Shown here: one piece after another, positions 17,612 to 25,264 of the stretch
How the letters are laid out: every line of letters starts with the position of its first letter
Position numbering within the stretch: the stretch's first letter is position 1
Assembly (NCBI GenBank): GCA_900764925.1
Contig: CAAFPW010000024.1
Location: forward strand, 1-52,702
Origin: Fusobacteriaceae bacterium
GTDB lineage: Bacteria > Fusobacteriota > Fusobacteriia > Fusobacteriales > Fusobacteriaceae
Direction of reading: 5' to 3'
DNA length: 52,702 nt
Made by a program: the position numbers and the translations under genes
Notes under the pieces: generated by a model
Databases searched by the model: none
The model's input: the letters and a program-made list of their open reading frames with translations, nothing else
Told to the model about the DNA's origin: nothing

Positions 17612-17629
17612 TAGAAGGTGAAAATTAAG

Positions 17630-18427
17630 ATGAAAATAGGTTTTATAGGTGCAGGAAACATGGCAAAAGCTATGATGAAAGGAATTATAGCTTCTCAAAT
17701 AGTAAGAGCAGATGAGATTTTTGCTTCTGATGCCTTTTTACCAGCTTTAGAGAAGGTAAAAAATGAATTTGGAATAAATATAACTCAAGATAATAAAGAG
17801 ATTGCAAAAGAGTGTAATATAGTATTTTTAGCTATTAAGCCACAGTTTTATAATACAGTTATTGAAGAGATTAAGAGTTGTATAAAAGAGAATAGTATTA
17901 TAATAAGTATAGCTCCAGGACAAACATTAAAAAGTTTAGAAGAAAGATTTGGAAGAGAATTAAAAATAGTTAGAACTATGCCAAATACGCCAGCTATGGT
18001 ATGTGAAGGAATGACAGCTATATGTAAAAATAAATTTGTGACTGAGGAGGAAATCCAATTTGTAGTAAAAATTATAGAAGCTTTTGGAAAAGCAGCTATA
18101 GTAAATGAGTATATGATGGATGCGGTTGTTGCTGCTAGTGGAAGTGCTCCAGCATATGTATATCTTTTTATTGAAGCAATAGCTGATGGTGCTGTAATGG
18201 AAGGAATGCCTAGAGATTTGGCTTATAAATTTGCAGCTCAAACAGTTTTAGGAAGTGCTAAGATGGTTTTAGAAACAGGAATGCACCCAGGAGCGTTAAA
18301 AGATATGGTATGTTCTCCAGCAGGAACAACAATAGAAGCTATAAGAGTTTTAGAAAAAGAAGGTTTCAGAAGTAGTGTAATAGAAGCTATGAAAGCTTGT
18401 GTAAATAAGGCTAGAAGTCTGAAATAA
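17630..18427 (+). CDS. proC: Pyrroline-5-carboxylate reductase
   Basis: Reduces 1-pyrroline-5-carboxylate to L-proline with NAD(P)H. The 265-residue protein opens with the dinucleotide-binding GFIGAGNMAKAM and contains the family signature near the C-terminus (PGALKDMVCSPAGTTIEAI). It follows hypD by 18 bases, so here it would use the HypD product and recycle NAD(P)+, making hydroxyproline an electron acceptor and proline source. The ATG at 17630 is 9 bases after AGAAGGTG; an in-frame GTG at 17618 is inside that site and not used. Confidence 0.95.
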   Translation: MKIGFIGAGNMAKAMMKGIIASQIVRADEIFASDAFLPALEKVKNEFGINITQDNKEIAKECNIVFLAIKPQFYNTVIEEIKSCIKENSIIISIAPGQTLKSLEERFGRELKIVRTMPNTPAMVCEGMTAICKNKFVTEEEIQFVVKIIEAFGKAAIVNEYMMDAVVAASGSAPAYVYLFIEAIADGAVMEGMPRDLAYKFAAQTVLGSAKMVLETGMHPGALKDMVCSPAGTTIEAIRVLEKEGFRSSVIEAMKACVNKARSLK

Positions 18428-18447
18428 AATATTCAAGGAGAGAAAAA

Positions 18448-18765
18448 ATGGAATTCAATAATGTTAAGATTGTAAAAAAAGCAAATGTATATTTTGATGG
18501 AAAAGTAACAAGTAGAACTATATATTTTGAAGATGGAAGTCATAAAACATTGGGATTTATGTTAGCTGGGGAATATGAGTTTAATACAGGAGCAAAAGAG
18601 ATTATGGAAGTTATTGGTGGAGAGATGAAAATTAAACGTCTAGAAGATAGTGAATACATATCTTTCCCAGAGGGAACAGAATTTGTTGTTCCTGCTAATT
18701 CATCTTTTAAGATAATAGTTGAAAAGTTTGCTGATTATTGTTGTTCTTACATTGATGAAAAATAA
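18448..18765 (+). CDS. ppnP: Pyrimidine/purine nucleoside phosphorylase (PpnP/YaiE)
   Basis: A 105-residue single-domain cupin of the PpnP (DUF1255) family, which phosphorolyses several nucleosides to base and ribose-1-phosphate. The hallmark stretches are YFDGKVTSRTIYFEDGSHKTLGF (shown here only as its start, about residue 13), MLAGEYEFNTGAKEIMEV and FPEGTEFVVPANSSFKI. It is 20 bases after proC with an AAGGAG site and before the operon terminator, so it is co-transcribed. Its link to hydroxyproline use is not obvious. One idea is joint use of collagen- and nucleoside-rich host material (speculation). Confidence 0.9.
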   Translation: MEFNNVKIVKKANVYFDGKVTSRTIYFEDGSHKTLGFMLAGEYEFNTGAKEIMEVIGGEMKIKRLEDSEYISFPEGTEFVVPANSSFKIIVEKFADYCCSYIDEK

Positions 18766-18792
18766 TAGAGTAAAAAATTAAATGTTATAAAG

Positions 18793-18830
18793 GAAGCTAT
18801 TGCATTAAAAAATGTAGTAGCTTCTTTTTT
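18793..18830 (+). terminator. Terminator of the hydroxyproline operon
   Basis: A 14-pair stem (18793-18806 with 18811-18824, two G-U pairs) around a 4-base loop, followed by six Ts. Confidence 0.88.
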
Positions 18831-18907
18831 ATAAAAATACATATTAAAATTTTGTAAAAAAAATAGTATAATAAATAGTAAATAGATTTTTTTAGAAGGA
18901 GAAGAGA

Positions 18908-19612
18908 GTGAAAAAAGTAATTTTATCTATATTATCTATTGCTGTTTGTACAGCTGTATTTGGATCAGAATTTAAAGAGGTAGTACCTCTAGAGAAAAAA
19001 GTAATGAACGAGGTTGTAGTTGAAGAGAAAAAGGTAGAAAATGTTGAGAACCTTGAAAAGATTGTTGAAAAAAATGAGATAATTGAAGAGAAAGAGAGAA
19101 TAGAAGATCTAGGTATAAAAAGAAAAGGAAGCGATGGAAAAGTATATGCTGGAAAGGAAACAACAGCATATACAGGGAAGTTTGCTCTGTTTTTAGGAGA
19201 TATAATTGAGTACACAGAAACTTATGTGGATGGAATTTTAAATGGACCAAAGACTTGGTATTCATATGATGGAAAAGTTGTATTGGAAGAGAATTACAAA
19301 GATGCTAAGGTAGAGGGAGAGCAAAAAGCTTATTATGAGAATGGAAATATAAAATCAATAGTTACTTATAAAAACGGAAGAATAGTAGGAATAGAAGCTC
19401 TTGCACAAGATGGAACAGTACTACATAAAAGTGATTTAAGTAAAGGAACAGGAATTTGGAAATATTTCTGGGAGAATGGAAAAGTTTTAGAAGAAGGAAA
19501 ATATAAGGATTGGAAAAAAGATGGTGTTTGGGTAAAATATCGTGAAAATGGAGAGATAGATGTAACTACTACTTATAAGAATGGTAGACTTGTAAGTCAA
19601 GTGTGGGGATAG
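18908..19612 (+). CDS. Secreted MORN-repeat (YwqK-like) protein
   Basis: A 234-residue exported protein. It has a signal peptide (MKKVILSILSIAVCTAVFGS), a glutamate/lysine/valine-rich low-complexity stretch (about 20-62) and then MORN_2-type repeats such as GEQKAYYENGNIKS, GIWKYFWENGKVLEEGKYK and GVWVKYRENGEIDVTTTYKNG. Such repeat proteins abound in Fusobacterium envelopes and are sometimes labelled YwqK-family antitoxins, a label not supported here. The start is a GTG behind AGAAGGAG; no ATG is available before the signal peptide. The next gene begins one base after its stop. Confidence 0.85.
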   Translation: MKKVILSILSIAVCTAVFGSEFKEVVPLEKKVMNEVVVEEKKVENVENLEKIVEKNEIIEEKERIEDLGIKRKGSDGKVYAGKETTAYTGKFALFLGDIIEYTETYVDGILNGPKTWYSYDGKVVLEENYKDAKVEGEQKAYYENGNIKSIVTYKNGRIVGIEALAQDGTVLHKSDLSKGTGIWKYFWENGKVLEEGKYKDWKKDGVWVKYRENGEIDVTTTYKNGRLVSQVWG

Positions 19613-19613
19613 A

Positions 19614-20465
19614 ATGGATATAAGAGTTATAGAAAAAACTGATAAATGGGGATATATGTTCTATATAAAATATGATGGAACAAAGTTTCACTCCTTTGAT
19701 GAGATGAATGGAAAAAAGACAGTTAAAGGAAGATTCAAAGAGTTGATGAATGAGATAGGATTTACTTGGGCTAAGGGAATACAACAGGGAGGTAGAACTG
19801 ATTCAAAGGTAAGTGCTACTGAAAATATTTTATATGTAAGCAGTAACTTCAGTGGAAATAAAAGATGGTTACAAGATAGATTCAATGAATTATCAGGTGA
19901 AGAATTAAAGATAACAATGGTAAAAAAAACCTTTCCAAATCTGAGTTTTCCAGAACTAGTAGCTAGGAGAGAGTATATATATGAGTATCCTAAAAAGAAG
20001 ATAAAAAATAGTGTTGAGGATATAGAAAAGCTTTGTAAAGAGTTATCGGGGAAATACGATGTAAGTGAATTTACTGATAAAAAAGGGTTGGAACTAAAAG
20101 AGCACATAAGAGAGGTAGAGATCTCTTTCAAAAATGGAAAACTATATTTTTCGGGCAATTCTTTTATGCCTAAGCAGGTAAGAACTATGTCTGGCTATAT
20201 TCTAACAGGAAAAAAGGAAGCTATTGAAGGGAGATATTTAACTCTTAGTAAAATAGCATTGAATGAAGAGTTAAAAGCTAACATTATTGAAGAGATAAAA
20301 GATATAGAAGTAAATGGTGTAGAGAGAATAGAAAGCAATATGGATAGATCACTCTATATATTTTATACTGATAAGGAAAGAAAAGGAGAGCTTATAGGAA
20401 AAAACGGAAAGAACATAAAAGCTCTAAAAAAATTCTATGGAAATATAGTGGTAAAAGAGCTATGA
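19614..20465 (+). CDS. TruA-type pseudouridine synthase with C-terminal KH-like motif
   Basis: A 283-residue divergent TruA relative. Conserved TruA landmarks are YDGTKFHSF (about 20), GGRTDSKVSA with the presumed catalytic D63 (standard TruA has AGRTDAGVHA), ARREYIYEY and FSGNSFMPKQVRTMSGYIL. The last 40 residues contain a KH-domain GxxG loop (IGKNGKNIKALKKF, G262-G265), which is not part of normal TruA. The KH motif should bind single-stranded RNA, so the substrate may differ from tRNA positions 38-40. It starts one base after the MORN gene and its stop overlaps the HD gene (ATGA). TruA kinship is clear; the target RNA is unknown. Confidence 0.82.
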   Translation: MDIRVIEKTDKWGYMFYIKYDGTKFHSFDEMNGKKTVKGRFKELMNEIGFTWAKGIQQGGRTDSKVSATENILYVSSNFSGNKRWLQDRFNELSGEELKITMVKKTFPNLSFPELVARREYIYEYPKKKIKNSVEDIEKLCKELSGKYDVSEFTDKKGLELKEHIREVEISFKNGKLYFSGNSFMPKQVRTMSGYILTGKKEAIEGRYLTLSKIALNEELKANIIEEIKDIEVNGVERIESNMDRSLYIFYTDKERKGELIGKNGKNIKALKKFYGNIVVKEL

Positions 20466-20884
20466 TAAAAGCGAGAATTAAACAGGGACTTCTCTTTATA
20501 TTTGGAAAATATAGAGAGGATTGGAACAAAGAGATTGAAAAAATTCTATCAGATGAGGAGCTGAAAATTTTTAAACAGATGAGTGAGTATGATAGAATAC
20601 ACTCATATAGGCTTTATAAGTTGGTAGAAAAAGATGAAATCCTAAAAAATAAAGATATTTTTAAAAAACTAGCACTACTTCATGATTGTGGAAAATACCA
20701 TGCTTCTTTGTATAGAAGAGTAAAAAAAGTATTGGTAGGAGAGAAAAGCTTAGATAGACATAGTGAAGCTTCCTATGAAAAATTAAAAGCTATCAATATT
20801 GAGTTAGCAAAATTAGCAAAAAATCATCACAGTTATCCAGATGATATATATATGCAAAGATTTCAAAAATTGGATGATATGTGA
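20462..20884 (+). CDS. HD domain phosphohydrolase-like protein
   Basis: A 140-residue protein built around an HD domain: H47, the H74-D75 pair in LLHDCGKYH, then HSEASYEKL and a late KNHHSY. These are the metal-binding positions of HD phosphohydrolases, so a divalent-metal phosphatase, phosphodiesterase or nucleotidase activity is plausible. It is too short to carry a sensor domain. Translation is coupled to the TruA-KH gene through an ATGA overlap, and the radical SAM gene follows after 30 bases. The substrate is unknown. Confidence 0.82.
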   Translation: MIKARIKQGLLFIFGKYREDWNKEIEKILSDEELKIFKQMSEYDRIHSYRLYKLVEKDEILKNKDIFKKLALLHDCGKYHASLYRRVKKVLVGEKSLDRHSEASYEKLKAINIELAKLAKNHHSYPDDIYMQRFQKLDDM

Positions 20885-20914
20885 TAAAGGGTAAATATAG
20901 ATTAAGGAGAAAAG

Positions 20915-22672
20915 ATGAGAGTAAATTTAGATAAATTTTTATTAAAGGTGGAGAAACCAGGACAATATTTAGGAAATGAGATTAACAGCATTCATAAAGA
21001 TGAATTTAAAGCAAGAATGTGTCTATTTTTTCCAGATATATATGAGGTAGGTATGTCTAACTTAGGGATTAGAATACTTTACAGTCTCATGAATAGAGTG
21101 GAAGGTTTTTCTCTTGAAAGAGGATTTGCTCCGATGGAGGATATGGAAAAACTAATGAGAGAGAATGGAATTCCAATGTTTTCTTTGGAGAGTAAAACAC
21201 CTCTTAAAGATTTTGATGTAGTTGGATTTTCACTTTCATACGAGATGTGTTATCCAAATGTTTTAAATGCTCTTGATCTTGCTGGGATTCCAGTGAGAAG
21301 AGAGGAGAGAGGAGAGGAGTATCCTCTTATAATGGCAGGAGGAACATGTATGATGAATCCTGCACCTATGGAGAGATTTTTAGATTTTATAGTTATTGGT
21401 GATGGGGAAGAAGTAATGGTAGAAATTGCTAAAATTCTAGTTGCCAATAATGATAAGAGTAAATTAGAGAAGTTAAAGCTTATTGAAGGATTGGATGGAG
21501 TCTATGTTCCTGCTCTTCACAAGGGAAATAAGAAGATAAAGAGAGCAATAGTTCCAGACTTAAATAATACAGAGTACTATGAGGATCAAATAGTACCATA
21601 TATAAATATTGTCCATGATAGAGCAACTGTAGAGATACAAAGAGGTTGTTCAAGAGGATGTAGATTTTGTCAGGCTGGAATAGTTTATAGACCAGTTAGA
21701 GAGAGAAGCTTAGAGAAAAACTTAGAGCTAATTGAAAAGATGATAAAAAAGACAGGGTATGGAGAGGTTTCACTTTCATCTTTAAGTAGTAGTGATTACA
21801 GTAAAATAGATGAGTTGATTAAAGGAGTAAAAAGTAAATATGATCATAGAAATTTAGGAGTATCATTACCATCTCTTAGAATGAACACTCATTCAGTAGA
21901 AGTAGCAGAAGATATCAGTGGCGGAAAGAGAACAGGATTTACTTTTGCACCAGAAGCTGGGTCTCAAAGAATGAGAGATATAATAAATAAAGGAGTAAAT
22001 GAGGAAGAGGTTTTAGAAACAGCTGAGGCAGCTGTAAGAGGAGGTTGGGAAACTTTAAAATTCTATTTTATGATAGGACTTCCTTTTGAAACAGATGAAG
22101 ATGTAAGAGGAATATATGAGTTAGCTAAAAAAGTTGTAGATAGATGTAGACCTATAAATAAAAGATTGAATGTAACAGTTAGTGTTTCAAACTTTGTTCC
22201 AAAACCACATACTCCATTTCAATGGGCTGAGCAGATGAATTTTGATGAGATGAAAAGAAAACATACTCTTTTAAGAGATCTATTTAGAGGACAAAAAAGT
22301 TGTAATCTGAAGATACATGATATGAAAAAATCTTATTTAGAGGGATTTATTTCGAGAGGGGATGAAAAGACAGGGGAGCTTATTGAGTTAGCTTGGAAAG
22401 GTGGAGCAAAACTTGATGATTATAAAGATAACTTCAATATTTGGAAAAAGGCAATAGAAGAGCTAGGAATGGAAGAGAATGAGTATTTAAGAGCTAGAGA
22501 TTTAGAGGAAACACTACCTTGGGATATGGTTGAGATAAGTGTAGATAAGGAGTTCTTAAAAAAGGAGTTAAAACAAGCTGAGAATGTAGCTCTTACTCCA
22601 GAATGTAGAACTAAGTGTTCAAACTGTGGAATGAGAAAGAGGTTCCCAAACTGTATGGTAATTGCAAAGTAA
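20915..22672 (+). CDS. B12-binding-like radical SAM protein, TIGR03960 family
   Basis: A 585-residue radical SAM protein. The N-terminal part (about 1-190, FPDIYEVGMSNLGIRILYSLMN) resembles a cobalamin-binding fold without an obvious DxHxxG motif. The radical SAM cluster is C245-x3-C249-x2-C252 in RGCSRGCRFCQAG. The C-terminus ends in a cysteine cluster (ECRTKCSNCGMRKRFPNC, about 563-580). In many Firmicutes this family is paired with a DUF2344 (TIGR03936) partner near rne/rng and rplU; no such partner is here. RNA or protein modification is suspected but not established for the family. Confidence 0.88.
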   Translation: MRVNLDKFLLKVEKPGQYLGNEINSIHKDEFKARMCLFFPDIYEVGMSNLGIRILYSLMNRVEGFSLERGFAPMEDMEKLMRENGIPMFSLESKTPLKDFDVVGFSLSYEMCYPNVLNALDLAGIPVRREERGEEYPLIMAGGTCMMNPAPMERFLDFIVIGDGEEVMVEIAKILVANNDKSKLEKLKLIEGLDGVYVPALHKGNKKIKRAIVPDLNNTEYYEDQIVPYINIVHDRATVEIQRGCSRGCRFCQAGIVYRPVRERSLEKNLELIEKMIKKTGYGEVSLSSLSSSDYSKIDELIKGVKSKYDHRNLGVSLPSLRMNTHSVEVAEDISGGKRTGFTFAPEAGSQRMRDIINKGVNEEEVLETAEAAVRGGWETLKFYFMIGLPFETDEDVRGIYELAKKVVDRCRPINKRLNVTVSVSNFVPKPHTPFQWAEQMNFDEMKRKHTLLRDLFRGQKSCNLKIHDMKKSYLEGFISRGDEKTGELIELAWKGGAKLDDYKDNFNIWKKAIEELGMEENEYLRARDLEETLPWDMVEISVDKEFLKKELKQAENVALTPECRTKCSNCGMRKRFPNCMVIAK

Positions 22673-22687
22673 AAGTGGAGGAAAACT

Positions 22688-23362
22688 ATGGTAAACTTAG
22701 GAAATGATTGGGATGAGATATTAAAAGGGGAGTTTGATAAGGAGTACTATCAAAAATTAAGAAAATTTTTAATAGCTGAGTATAGAACAAGAGTTATTTA
22801 TCCAAAGATGGAAAATATATTTTCGGCTCTGAAATTGACAACTTATAAGGATACCAAGGTTTTAATTTTGGGACAGGATCCATATCATGGACCAAATCAA
22901 GCACATGGACTTGCTTTTTCTGTAAATCCGGGAGTTAAAACACCACCTTCTTTGGTAAATATGTATAAGGAGCTAAGGGACGAATTGGGATTATATATTC
23001 CTAATAATGGTTATTTGGTTCCTTGGGCTAAGCAGGGAGTGTTACTTTTAAATACAGCGCTAACTGTTAGAGCTGGAGAGGCTAATTCGCATTCAGGAAT
23101 GGGATGGGAGATTTTTACTGATAATGTTATAAAACATCTAAATGATAGAGAGGATCCAGTTATATTTGTATTATGGGGTAATAATGCAAGAAAGAAAAAA
23201 GCCTTTATAATAAATAAACAACATTTTATATTGGAGGGACCACATCCAAGTCCTCTCTCAGCAAGTAGAGGATTCTTTGGTTGCGGACACTTTAAAAAAA
23301 TAAATGAAATCTTAAAAAATATAGGAAAAGAAGAGATAAATTGGCAAATAGAAAATATATAG
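22688..23362 (+). CDS. ung: Uracil-DNA glycosylase
   Basis: Excises uracil from DNA as the first step of base excision repair. At 224 residues it matches family 1 enzymes (E. coli 229). The water-activating loop GQDPYHGP places the catalytic Asp at D64, and the second active-site loop HPSPLSASRGFFGC places the catalytic His at H186, almost exactly the E. coli positions (D64, H187). It follows the radical SAM gene by 15 bases with a GGAGG site and is the last gene of this run. Confidence 0.97.
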   Translation: MVNLGNDWDEILKGEFDKEYYQKLRKFLIAEYRTRVIYPKMENIFSALKLTTYKDTKVLILGQDPYHGPNQAHGLAFSVNPGVKTPPSLVNMYKELRDELGLYIPNNGYLVPWAKQGVLLLNTALTVRAGEANSHSGMGWEIFTDNVIKHLNDREDPVIFVLWGNNARKKKAFIINKQHFILEGPHPSPLSASRGFFGCGHFKKINEILKNIGKEEINWQIENI

Positions 23363-23402
23363 TGGTATTTCATAAGGGTTATGCGTCACAAGGATGCCAC
23401 AC
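23361..23402. repeat. GC-richer hairpin-forming element between ung and the Spy-like gene
   Basis: CATAA-GGG-TTATG is a perfect inverted repeat, nested inside AGTGG (23361-23365) and CCACACT (23396-23402, pairs with one bulged base). It is clearly less AT-rich than the intergenic sequence nearby and has no T tract, so it is a poor terminator. It lies upstream of the next gene's -10 box. Confidence 0.4.
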
Positions 23403-23410
23403 TAATTTAA

Positions 23411-23416
23411 TATAAT
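23411..23416 (+). promoter_or_regulatory. -10 box before the Spy-like gene
   Basis: A perfect TATAAT lies 28 bases before the ATG. No consensus -35 is visible at the right spacing; the hairpin-forming element occupies that region, so an activator may be needed (inference). Confidence 0.5.
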
Positions 23417-23444
23417 AAAAAAAATAACATGTGGAGGCTTATGT

Positions 23445-23798
23445 ATGAAATATTTAGGTATGTGTATATTAATTTTTTCTATATCTACACTAAATATTTT
23501 TGGGGATGAAGATCTTTGTGATGGTGTGAATATTATTTTTGTTCAAAATTTAACTGTTGAGCAACAAGAGGAAGCAGCTAAAATGAGAGAGGAATTTTTA
23601 CAAGAATTCAATGAAATAAGAAATAAGATCATCAACATAAGAATGGAAACTCAGATAGAAATGCGAAAGGAAAAACCTGATTGGGATGAGATAAAGAAGC
23701 TAAATAGGGAGTATTCAAAACTTCAAAATACTCTAAATAAAGGTATTCTAGAGTATAAAGATAAGATGCAGACTATTAATATTGAAGTTGTGAATTAA
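23445..23798 (+). CDS. Spy/CpxP-like periplasmic protein
   Basis: A 117-residue exported protein with a signal peptide (MKYLGMCILIFSISTLNIFG). It then has an LTVEQQEEAAKMREEF motif, equivalent to the LTxxQ signature of Spy/CpxP-type helical chaperones and metal-stress sensors. The remainder is one long, charged, helical stretch. It would act in the periplasm, perhaps as a small chaperone during envelope stress (family-based inference). The ATG is 7 bases after GTGGAGG. It sits directly ahead of murE, possibly in the same transcript. Confidence 0.72.
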   Translation: MKYLGMCILIFSISTLNIFGDEDLCDGVNIIFVQNLTVEQQEEAAKMREEFLQEFNEIRNKIINIRMETQIEMRKEKPDWDEIKKLNREYSKLQNTLNKGILEYKDKMQTINIEVVN

Positions 23799-23809
23799 AT
23801 GGAGGAGTT

Positions 23810-25255
23810 ATGGAGGAGTTACTACTAGGTTTGGAGTATAAAATACTTCAAAAGGGAAAAACAGAGATAGATTATACAGGAATAGAGTATGATTCTAGAA
23901 AAATAACAGCAGGAAATATATTTGTTGCCTTAGAGGGAGCAGTAGTAGATGGACATAAGTATATAAAGCAAGCAGTAGAAAATGGTGCAAAGGCAATATT
24001 AGTTTCAAAAGAGGTAGCTTTAGATTTTCCAGTGGAGTATATCCTTGTAAAAGAGCTTAGAAAAAATTTAGGGAAAATTGCTTCAAATTTTTATGGTTAT
24101 CCTCAAAAAAAATTAAAAATAATAGGAATTACAGGAACAAATGGAAAAACTACATCAACCTATCTTTTAGAAAGTATTCTAGGAAGTGAAAAAGTAGCTA
24201 GAATAGGAACAGTAGAGTATAAGATAGGAAATGAGATAATAGAAGCACCAAATACAACTCCAGAATCTTTAGATATTGTAAAAATGTGTAAAAAAGCTGT
24301 AGAAAAAGGATTGGAGTATTTGGTAATGGAGGTAAGTTCCCATGCTCTATCACTAGGTAGAGTAGATATGTTAGAGTTTGATATAGCTTCATTTACCAAT
24401 TTAACTTTGGATCATTTAGATTATCACCAAAGTATGCAAAATTATTTTGAAGCTAAGAGAAAACTTTTTACAAAGTTAAAAAACCAAGGAAGAAACTCTA
24501 TAAATATTGATGATCCATATGGAGAGAAATTATATCAAGAGTTTGGAGGGTATTCTTACTCTCTACATAAAAAAGCTGATTTGACAGGAGAAATTTTAGA
24601 ATTTCATAGTGATGGTCAATTGGTAAAGTTAGATATTATGGGAGATGTTTTTCAGTTAAAACTAGCTATTTTAGGTAGATATAATCTATACAATGTATTG
24701 GGAGTAATAGGGATAGCACTTCAATTGGGAATAGAAAAAGAGGTTATTTTAGAAAGAGTGAAGAGTATAAAAGGTGCTCCAGGAAGATTTGAGATTGTAA
24801 ACTGTGGACAAGATTATATAGTTGTAGTTGATTATGCTCATACTGGAGATGCTCTTGAAAATATATTAAAGAGTATAAATGAATTAAAAAAAGGAAGAGT
24901 AATAACTGTCTTTGGTTGTGGTGGAGATAGAGATCCAAGTAAAAGACCTATAATGGGAGAGATTGCTCAGAGACTTAGTGATATAGCAATACTCACTTCA
25001 GATAATCCTAGAACTGAAGATCCTAAAAAGATAATTGAGGATGTTTTAAGAGGGATGAATGGAAGTAACTATCTTGTAGAGATAGATAGAGAGTTAGCAA
25101 TAGTTAAAGCTATTGAGATAGCCAAAAAGGATGATATAATTCTAATAGCTGGAAAAGGTCATGAAACTTATCAGATATTAGGAAGAGAAAAGATACACTT
25201 TGATGATAGAGAGATTGCAAGAAGAGAGATAGTAAAAAGAAAGATAAGAAAATAA
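23810..25255 (+). CDS. murE: UDP-MurNAc-tripeptide ligase
   Basis: Adds the third amino acid to UDP-MurNAc-L-Ala-D-Glu in peptidoglycan synthesis. The 481-residue protein has the ATP loop GITGTNGKTT (106-115) and the MurE signature DNPRTEDP (D398-R401). DNPR is the form seen in diaminopimelate-adding enzymes rather than the L-lysine type. Some Fusobacterium species are known to use meso-lanthionine in place of diaminopimelate, and the same pocket could serve both, so I do not fix the substrate. The start at 23810 is preceded by an exact 11-base tandem copy (ATGGAGGAGTT) that includes the ribosome site. kdsA follows by 9 bases. Confidence 0.95.
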   Translation: MEELLLGLEYKILQKGKTEIDYTGIEYDSRKITAGNIFVALEGAVVDGHKYIKQAVENGAKAILVSKEVALDFPVEYILVKELRKNLGKIASNFYGYPQKKLKIIGITGTNGKTTSTYLLESILGSEKVARIGTVEYKIGNEIIEAPNTTPESLDIVKMCKKAVEKGLEYLVMEVSSHALSLGRVDMLEFDIASFTNLTLDHLDYHQSMQNYFEAKRKLFTKLKNQGRNSINIDDPYGEKLYQEFGGYSYSLHKKADLTGEILEFHSDGQLVKLDIMGDVFQLKLAILGRYNLYNVLGVIGIALQLGIEKEVILERVKSIKGAPGRFEIVNCGQDYIVVVDYAHTGDALENILKSINELKKGRVITVFGCGGDRDPSKRPIMGEIAQRLSDIAILTSDNPRTEDPKKIIEDVLRGMNGSNYLVEIDRELAIVKAIEIAKKDDIILIAGKGHETYQILGREKIHFDDREIARREIVKRKIRK

Positions 25256-25264
25256 GGGGGAGAA

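Noticed and set aside
18892..19265. Antisense reading frames opposite the MORN gene and similar long minus-strand frames elsewhere
   Set aside because: They mirror codon bias of the plus-strand genes, lack ribosome sites and yield Ser/Phe- or Leu/His-rich low-complexity products.
18908..19612. Antitoxin of a toxin-antitoxin pair (YwqK label)
   Set aside because: It has a signal peptide and MORN repeats, and no toxin-like gene is adjacent.
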